A stretch of DNA of 64,000 nt from Bimuria novae-zelandiae CBS 107.79. Lineage: Eukaryota > Ascomycota > Dothideomycetes > Pleosporales > Didymosphaeriaceae. A program made the position numbers and the translations under genes. The notes beneath the pieces were generated by a model that had not been told where the DNA came from, ran no database searches, and was given only the letters and a program-made list of their open reading frames with translations. Positions 57,305-64,000 of this stretch are shown here, in pieces. How positions within the stretch are numbered: position 1 is the first letter of the stretch; every line of letters begins with the position of its first letter. Location of the stretch: the NCBI GenBank assembly GCA_010015655.1, contig ML976687.1, forward strand, positions 1-64,000, given 5' to 3'.

Positions 57305-58630
57305 ATGATTCTGAACCAGATATCCTACCTCGACTGCATTGTCTTTCTAATCTTCCTCACACCACAACTGCTCATACATGTGGGTCTAATACGCACAGCA
57401 ACATGGCTCATTGGTGCCCTACCTTCAATTAGTGAGTTCACGCATAGCCATTACATTTAAAGTGTTCATATTCACAGTTGCCCAAGTCTTTGTCCTGCCG
57501 TACCAGTTTGTTAGCGAACGATACTTTACGCCATTCAAGCAACGTAGCCCCTTTGTACAAGGCGCAACCCCCTTCCAAGATTTCGTCATCCGATGTGTAC
57601 GGTATGCGTTTGCATTCATGCCAGCATTTCTAGGGCGGGTATTCTTCTCTAAGGCAGTTTCTTTGCCGTTTCTGCGATTTCGGATGTTGCGCCATGGCAT
57701 TGTCACCTCGCCTTTGCGATGGACGGAGATTAAACGAGTAAGTTTGCCATTGTATCAGACTTGTACGTATGTGGCTAATGACCGAAGCCGGGTCTGAAGG
57801 GCATCTGGATTACACACAACCAGCAAGAACAACCTGACATCATTGTATACTACTGCCACGGTCGGTTTCTTTCCCCCGCCTCTTAGCAATTGCCAGCCTA
57901 ACGTAGAGCAGGCGGAGGCTTCGCCATGGGATCGGGATTCTTTTACATGGAGTTTCTCCTTGCTTGGGTCACTCTTCTGAAAGAAGCTGGCTACAGAAAT
58001 CCTGCGCTCTTTGCGTTGGAGTACACGCTCGTCCCCGACGCCGTCTATCCTACCCAGCTGCAGGAAACACTATCCGGGTATGAATATGTCCTTTCCATTG
58101 CGCGTGATCACTCCCGTATTTGCGTGGGTGGCGATTCTGCAGGGGCAACTCTCATGCTCAGCTTCTTGTTATATATGACGGATCACCCTGAACTGCGTCA
58201 CCAACGACCTGGCCTCGCTGTCATGATCTCCCCGTGGGTGACAATCGTATCAAAGAACAATCGCAATACGTCAAGCGACTACCTAGATGCTGACACCCTG
58301 GAGCTCTACGGTCGGCAATACATTGGGCCCAAAGTGCCATACGACGACGCTCTTGCATCCCCAGGTAATTGCAAAGACATTAAGAAGTGGACAGCGGCAA
58401 GCCCAGAAAAAGGATGGTTATTTCTTTATGGATCGGAAGAAGTACTTGGTCCGGAAACTCGAGCGCTCATTTTATTGCTGAAAAATACTGGCGCAGATGT
58501 GGATTCGAAGGAGCAGCGCGGAGGGATCCACGCTTGGCCAGTGGCTTCGCTGTATCTAGGAGAGTCACGAGATGCAAGACTGCATGGCTTGCGGAGCATC
58601 GTTAAGACAACAAGAGATCGAATCTTATAA
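57305..58630 (+). CDS. Alpha/beta hydrolase of the HSL/GDXG family, membrane-anchored
   Basis: A carboxylesterase-type hydrolase similar to fungal steryl-acetyl or lipid-deacetylating enzymes; the substrate is unknown. Four exons (57305-57431, 57478-57737, 57788-57860, 57912-58630) give about 392 residues. The N-terminal hydrophobic stretch YLDCIVFLIFLTPQLLIHV suggests a membrane anchor. The oxyanion motif YYCHGGGFAMGSGF (about residue 153) is restored only after the third intron is removed. The nucleophile is GGDSAGATL (about 226), the acid probably in GSEEVLGPE and the histidine in GGIHAWP. The third exon's acceptor is ambiguous: AAG at 57787 or 57799, a four-residue difference (PGLK). The second fits the CTAAT branch site better; the first gives a more family-like junction. 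It runs divergently from the RING-protein gene. Confidence 0.82.
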
Positions 58631-58746
58631 CGAATCATCAATTCAAACCTGAGAGCCAGGTCTTCTATACGCCTTGGACACCAAGTCACCCGCGCGATTG
58701 AAAGCCTCCTTCCGCACGTGGTCCAATGATGGCAAGCATACCATTC

Positions 58747-59073
58747 TCAGTAGCAGCGCCGAGGCAATTCAAACCCAAGTTCACGTGACGCTTTCACCAG
58801 TCTGGCGACTCGTTCATCCTCTTGTGCCTCCCAGTATCGACTGAAGGCAGCATCATTCGCGTTACGAGCTTGAAGAGCGGTAGCCGTTAAAGATCTCCCA
58901 GCTATGGGAGGCGGTCCTCCCTGCATCGTTGACTGGGGCACTTTACCCTCGTGACTGAATAGCAACATGAGAACGCCATATGCAAGATAATCGGGTGGAT
59001 AAGCTCACCAGGGATTGGAAACACCCCGAACTCCACTCTCAACTTGACTTGGGCATGCTGACGGAGACGACAT
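58747..59073 (-). CDS. Small predicted protein, unknown function
   Basis: Two exons (59073-59009, 58954-58747) joined through a 54-bp GTGAGC...TTCAG intron give 90 residues. The C-terminal part GGPPPIAGRSLTATAL, then NDAAFSRYWEAQEDERVARL and VKASRELGFELP, looks like real coding sequence, with a charged helix-forming pattern. The N-terminal exon MSSPSACPSQVESGVRGVSN is less convincing. No family is recognised. It lies tail to tail with the hydrolase gene. An alternative start inside the second exon would give a shorter protein. Confidence 0.35.
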
Positions 59074-59651
59074 CGTTTGAGACCTTGGATATGCACGTGG
59101 AGGGTTTCTTGGCGACGGACGAGGAGGGACGATGCTTCCACCACCGCACCAAACGGCGGCTCAGGCTCGATACTTATACCTCATCCTTACCCCTGGGTCT
59201 AGGGACCTCCAGCCATCCTGCGAGCCAGAGCAGCAAATGTACAGCGTTCACACAGACCTCCAATGGTGTTGCACATTCTCTCACCTGTAACCCCGCTTGA
59301 TGGGGCTTAGCGCTTACTTTTCGCGGGTTAGCGCTGTCAAAAATAGGCTAGCGCCTGCTTCTCACCAAAACCGCCTGAGGATTGGTGCCTACTCGGCGTA
59401 AATGGGCTACTCCTGTCACGCTCAGTCGAACGCGGCTTGTGCTAATTCCGGGAGTCACATCATGTCAAGGGCTTCCCTGTCGCCGGAAATAGATGCAATC
59501 GCGCAAATGGGGGAAACTTGACGGCTGTCTTTGTCTGGAAGGCAGACCCCACTAGAATCCCATTAATCCCGGAAGTCGAAATTATTTGTCGAGGATGATG
59601 TCTTACACAAGTATACGTTTGTGAATCAAGGCTCATTGTATCATTTTTTCG
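59074..59651. other. Intergenic region
   Basis: About 580 bp between the small predicted gene and the kinase-like locus. Around 59300-59365 there is a short cluster of TTAGCGC/TAGCGC sequences. I see nothing else that can be supported. Confidence 0.4.
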
Positions 59652-61797
59652 ATGTCGATAAGAAACCCTATCGACCCAATTGTTCCGACTCCCCGTGAAC
59701 TCTTCAGGTTGCATGAACTCTGGGTTCTAGAAGATGATGAACGCCAATACTGTCTCCGTCTGCTTCCTGAAGAGCGGGACAGTTGCAGGTTATTTTTCAC
59801 TGGCTACAATCTGCTTTTCGATCTTAATGACCAGGAGTTGCGTGAGTGACCAAACGCAGTGAGGCTACAAAAAATGCTGATAGTTCATGCTTGCTCAGCT
59901 GGGCTCGAAACCAGATGTGATAAGATGGAACAAGGGTCGTTCGGGAGATATCTACATGACTTCACGTTGTCATCCAACAACCCTTTCCATGGGTTCTTTC
60001 GCGACCAAGATTTAGGCGAATACGACATCAATAAAGAGGAAGGACCAATGGGTCAGTACGTTCTGGGGAGGCGCTTGTTCTTATTGAACCCGGGCATTAC
60101 CAATATGTCTGCGCCATACCTAGAAGTCCATGCAATGCTAACATGGTTGCTTTAAGGGGAAAATGCTATACAAGAACTGATGGAATCCAGAAAAATGAGG
60201 AACGGGAAAGTTTTTTTGCAAGAGATAGTCCAGTTCGCCAAGGATATTCTTGACGAACTATCGCCGGAGGATGGACAGATCTTCCTCGCCCGTAACAGTC
60301 GGGCCCCGGGGCCCATATGAGAAGCAATATTCGCGAGTACTCCCCGCCAACGACAGGAGACGTGCGCCATATTGATTCCAATTCTGAACTTAAGAACATT
60401 CGACGCAACTAGATTTTCGAAGAGACCCTTTGCCAACATGGTCACGGCGTCGACTCTGAACACCCAAAACGCAGAATTGTGCATTTGTTCAGCTCAGTGA
60501 ACGAAGATGGCATTCTTGATAAAGTGGGTACATCACCCGTAGGCTTCACGTGAGATTTGCTGACAAAGTGGTTCTAGCGCATGGTGGCAAAATAGCGGGT
60601 CATTACAGCGACGAAGATGCGCAAGCCGCACGCGAAGAATTCATCATACACAAAGCCCTTGACAGTGTCGGATCGCCGTCCATATTGAGCTTCTATGGAG
60701 ACTCAATTCGCGAGCGAGCACTTCTGGAAGGCGACAGATCACCTACACATTTGCTTTACGGGTATCTTGAGTATGCACCGCACCAAGATTTCCATATTCT
60801 TATGGATACGGCTAGAAAAAACAATTTGTAGGGTTTTCCGTCACCACAAGAACGAAGGGGACTGACAATCGCAGTTTCCTGCCCGAATTCTTCATCTGGC
60901 GCATATTCTGCAACCTCGCTATCGCCCTATACACACTGGACATGGGTACCCGGAACGTTAATGTCAGAGCAAAGCGCAAAGGGCGATCTAACGACCGTTT
61001 CCGCCAAAAAGCGCAAAGCCGAGGGGTAGAAATCCATCGTTAACCTCGACATCAAGCCCGCCAACGTGGTCTTGGGTAACATGGAAACGTACTACCCCGC
61101 TTTCCCCATAGCGCAGATGATGGAATTTGGGATCTGCTATCAACACACTACGGGCACGGACGCCAGGTACTATGTCGCGTCCGACGAGGCCGTATGTGGT
61201 ACGGATATAAACCACCTGTAGGTCCCCTGCTTCTGAATCTGCCGCACTCATATATGGACGGTGGCTCACAACAACGTCAGGAGCAGCTCCAATGCGCAGG
61301 CCAAGTCTACCGGGAAAACTATGACCCGCCATCGGTGAGGACATTTCTGTACACTCACACATCTTCAACGTAGGTCTCATCATCACGGGCCCGATGAACC
61401 GGCGCGAGATCAAATTCGACGGCCACACCGAACCGCACCACCTGCCCAATTACGACGGTATGTACTCCGCCCGCCCTTGGCTGAACTCTTGTACGATACA
61501 AGACAGGGATGTAAGGTGGCGAGAGCAAGGTGTACACCTAGCCCCTGAGGTAGGCAGAAGCATGAACTTTCGAAGGAGATGTAGATTGAGTTTACACAGA
61601 CGGGCAAGAGGAGGATGGGTTCGTTGATGGGGGTGGCGTATCGGTATGCGAAGAGGAGGAGGCTTGAAGAGGCGGCGAGAGGAGAGGCTCTGGAAAGGCC
61701 CATGGAAGGCAGTGGAGTTGTTGATTACCGTTGGGATTGGGAAGAAGGATTAGATTGGCAAGATGTAGATTTTCGAGATTTGGGCGAAAGCGTGTAG
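59652..61797 (+). pseudogene. Protein-kinase-like gene, damaged
   Basis: The first part is gene-like: exons 59652-59841, 59899-60051 and from 60157, with proper introns (the second has a GCTAAC branch site). They encode MSIRNPIDPIVPTPRELFRL, later FGRYLHDFTLSSNNPFHGFF. The frame then meets TGA (60318). A parallel frame reading RDVRHIDSNSELKNIRRN meets TAG where a Gln codon would fit. Kinase features follow: AAREEFIIHKALDSVGSPSI (N-lobe, near 60630-60690), IVNLDIKPANVVLGN at about 61035-61080 (catalytic loop), EFG for DFG in MMEFGICYQH, and a late HIFNVGLIITG helix. No single splice model joins them without stops. Glu for the DFG aspartate argues for an inactive kinase even if expressed. This may be a decayed accessory gene or one with unusual introns. 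Confidence 0.55.
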
Positions 61798-62145
61798 AGT
61801 TTGCGCACTAAGCAATTTGTTGTACCTATCTAACTATGTAGCCCTGGAGCCGCATGGATCACGTGTTTTTGAGTAAGTGGGCGTTTGGGCACATGTGCCC
61901 TGCCGCAGCCGTGGTGCTCGAAATTATGGCCCGACGAGTTGCTGGAGCCCGTGATCGGGCCTTGACGTTTTCCTTTTTCGTGATACAATGATAATTGAGT
62001 CGCTGGAAACGGAAGTGTAAATCGACTCTGCGTTTGTCTTTGTTACGGACCACGAGATCTCGTAAGTTTGTCTTCCCCAAATTCTTTTTTTCTACCACGA
62101 CCACGACATCATTTCAATTAAATCTTGAGCAAACATTCTGTCGCA
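61798..62145. other. Intergenic region
   Basis: About 350 bp between the kinase-like locus and the next gene; it should hold that gene's promoter. A T-rich stretch (CTTTTTTTCTACC-like, about 62083-62100) precedes the start. No repeats or RNA genes were seen. Confidence 0.45.
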
Positions 62146-62997
62146 ATGGCAGCTCCAGGTTCCGGGGCAGCTTCAGTCCCCCAAACTACGAGGATTCCGG
62201 GGTACAACTACCCTAGCGCAGCAGCCTCCAATCTCTACCTCTTGAGTAACGCAGAAGCTATGTTCAGAGGAGAGCTTCCCTTCCATGAGAAAGACGATTT
62301 CGCCTGGTTCCTTCTAGGATGGAAGATGAATTGTGTGCGTCTGAATCGCGGTACGTCGTGGAGGAAAAGCACTGCAGACTATTTACTGACACGCGACGTA
62401 GGATTTCTGAAGTATCTTAACGTGACGACGCATTGGACGAATTCCCCTTGTGACGATGGTTTCAAACAGCAATGTATCAACAACGCAAAGAGAAACGAGA
62501 ATCCTTATCGCAGCTGGCTGCTTATTACTCACCGCGATCTCAATGGCTTGGATCAATTCGACGTACACGGGACACAGTCCAACTATGGGCTTTTCCTCTT
62601 AGGATACTTATGGTTTAGGTTTGGAATCTGGAGCGATGCCGAGGGTACGTTGGTGCACGCGCGTTGGAAGCGATAGCTGACAGTGTGAAACGAAGAGCCA
62701 AGGATACAAGCATTATACCACTATTCTATCGCGCACGCGAATCATGCTTTCATACAGTGGTATATTGATTTTGCCAAACGTGGGCTTCAGACCTTTATGC
62801 CGCTTAGAGAGCCACGGCCTTCCATAGATGGGGCACATACGAAGGTTCTTGACCAGCGGAATCCTCCACCTACCATTAACGACGACGCGAAGATCAATTA
62901 TGATCTGCCGAGAACTTCAATTTGGACGGCAATTGGAGAGCCTGTGCATCGTGTGACTCATATCAAGACCCTGAGCCGCGGTCTTGATGAAACCTAG
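62146..62997 (+). CDS. Uncharacterised protein, 266 residues
   Basis: Two exons (62146-62644, 62696-62997) give 266 residues with GT-AG ends and frame continuity (AEG-EPRIQALY joins at a phase-1 intron). The sequence is soluble-looking: Trp and Tyr-rich in the first half (DDFAWFLLGWKMNCVRLN, NYGLFLLGYLWFRFGIWSDA), with cysteines in NSPCDDGFKQQCINNAK. The C-terminal half is Pro-rich and hydrophilic. There is no signal peptide or membrane anchor, and I recognise no family. It lies between two decayed loci in the accessory-looking right end of the window. The intact frame across an intron suggests that it is a live gene. Confidence 0.6.
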
Positions 62998-63247
62998 GTT
63001 GGCGTTTCCAAACAATCCCAGGGCCCCACCTACCACACCAATTCTCGTTGACTAGTAACACTAGAGCACACATTGGTGACACACGATATTCAATCATTGA
63101 GCGCTATTTCCAGGTTCCTATTTTGTCCGACCAATTGTTTCGGTTCAAGCTCCAACAACCACTGCTAAGAAAAAAAGAAAAAACCCCAAGAAAGTCAATC
63201 CTCGCAACCCGCCGCAGACCGAACGCCCCCTTTCGTTTTTTCTGCAC

Positions 63248-64000
63248 TTAGATGAGTGCTACCGCATATACAATAGTCTGTAATACCTCTGTGCCTTCCT
63301 CCATAATGTGCCTGATAGCGTACCGAACCCTCAGGTCGTCGAACAACTTGATCTTGACCATTTCCCTGTTTATGTCCGAATTCCATAAACCATACCATTC
63401 CTTATATGTTCATGTCTTTCGATCGGTTACAAGCTCGTGCATATCCCATAAAGGTCCAGCATCTCCGTTGAGATAAATGAGTGAGTCCCCGTTCACGATG
63501 TCTCGAACCGTTGACCAGAAGCTGAGTGGCAAGTCACAGGGAACCTCATATCAGTAAATGCAGGCATTAAGACTACGAGATTCGGTAGTCATAAAGCGAA
63601 CCGACATGTTCTGACAGCGTTGGACCTCCAACATTGCTTCCTGAAGACTTGCTGCATGCTTGATCAGTCGCCAACACTGAATCCCTTCATCTGACAGTGC
63701 CTCACTCGTGAGTAGATTTTACCAGTGCACGTGCTCAGCCTCGCTTGGTATACTCCATGGTATTATTTTGAAGGCAAGTATCTCCGTCAAAACTTCTCGA
63801 GAAAACAGTCCGCGCCAGTGTGTCTGACGAATAAAGAGGGAACTGAAGTCGTCGTCGAAAGCTCGGGATGCCAGCTCATCGAACATTGTCTCATTCTCCG
63901 CCCGCATTAGATCAATCAGATACTCCAGTGCCTGGTCAAACGAGGCCAAAGAGATCCCTTCTTTCTCGTCCATGCCGTCCGGGTACATCCAAGTTCGACT
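63248..64000 (-). pseudogene. Decayed gene with three in-frame stops, continuing past the window end
   Basis: One minus-strand frame runs from the window end (SRTWMYPDGMDEKEG) to a TAA at 63248-63250, about 250 codons. It is broken by TAA at 63719-63721, TGA at 63551-63553 and TGA at 63410-63412. Text on both sides of each stop is protein-like: FDQALEYLIDLMRAENETMF, EGIQCWRLIKHAASLQEAML, STVRDIVNGDSLIYLNGDAG, IKLFDDLRVRYAIRHIMEEG. TAA in place of CAA and TGA in place of TGG or CGA fit C-to-T / G-to-A changes. No family is recognised. The alternative, three short introns that happen to contain the stops, is less likely because the frame never shifts. Confidence 0.6.

Noticed and set aside
60988..61449. 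A 153-codon minus-strand frame
   Set aside because: It is antisense to the kinase catalytic region (LDIKPANVVLG on the plus strand), which is the meaningful reading.

Overview
The window is nuclear DNA of a filamentous ascomycete (Pezizomycotina, probably Dothideomycetes; the class is inferred). Genes carry short 46-220 bp GT-AG introns and encode fungal housekeeping proteins. They sit beside AT-rich, transposon-filled DNA with dense C-to-T / G-to-A decay, the usual mark of repeat-induced point mutation (RIP).

Region by region. (1) 1-771: a YSA1-type Nudix ADP-ribose pyrophosphatase with an unusually short C-terminus. (2) 772-17068: a nested transposon block. A Tc1/mariner deletion derivative (772-1369) abuts a block (1370-17068) bounded by a perfect 17-bp inverted repeat and TA. 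Inside are two decayed pogo/Fot1-type elements, A and B. A is split by a third Fot1-type element (1834-5649), itself split by a fourth (3464-5357). B is split by a complete, decayed Gypsy chromovirus (8830-16480, target duplication AATAG). Two solo LTRs that look undecayed (14130-14379, 16001-16456) inserted later into the Gypsy. (3) 17069-19220: about 2 kb with no supported gene, ending in a pyrimidine-rich leader. (4) 19221-32726: single-pass membrane protein, squalene epoxidase (ERG1), glyoxalase I, zinc alcohol dehydrogenase, CLC chloride channel with CBS domains, class 3 lipase. (5) 33085-33891: an almost perfectly palindromic MITE-like element. (6) 34197-58630: midasin (MDN1, about 4,874 aa, two exons), mitochondrial bL12, CTD kinase gamma subunit (CTK3), pyrroline-5-carboxylate reductase, a RING protein with an Asn/Gly/Met-rich middle and an RS-type tail, and an HGGG/GDSAG alpha/beta hydrolase. 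(7) 58747-64000: accessory-looking DNA with a small predicted gene, a damaged protein-kinase-like gene, a two-exon gene of unknown function, and a frame with three internal stops running off the window end.

The genes are ordinary monocistronic fungal genes, not an operon or metabolic cluster. Divergent pairs (MDN1/bL12m, CTK3/P5CR, RING/hydrolase) share short upstream intervals. Exon borders were set by hand from splice consensus and frame continuity; there is no transcript evidence. I found no convincing novel system. The most informative content is the datable nesting of transposons, the palindromic element and the decayed genes at the right edge.
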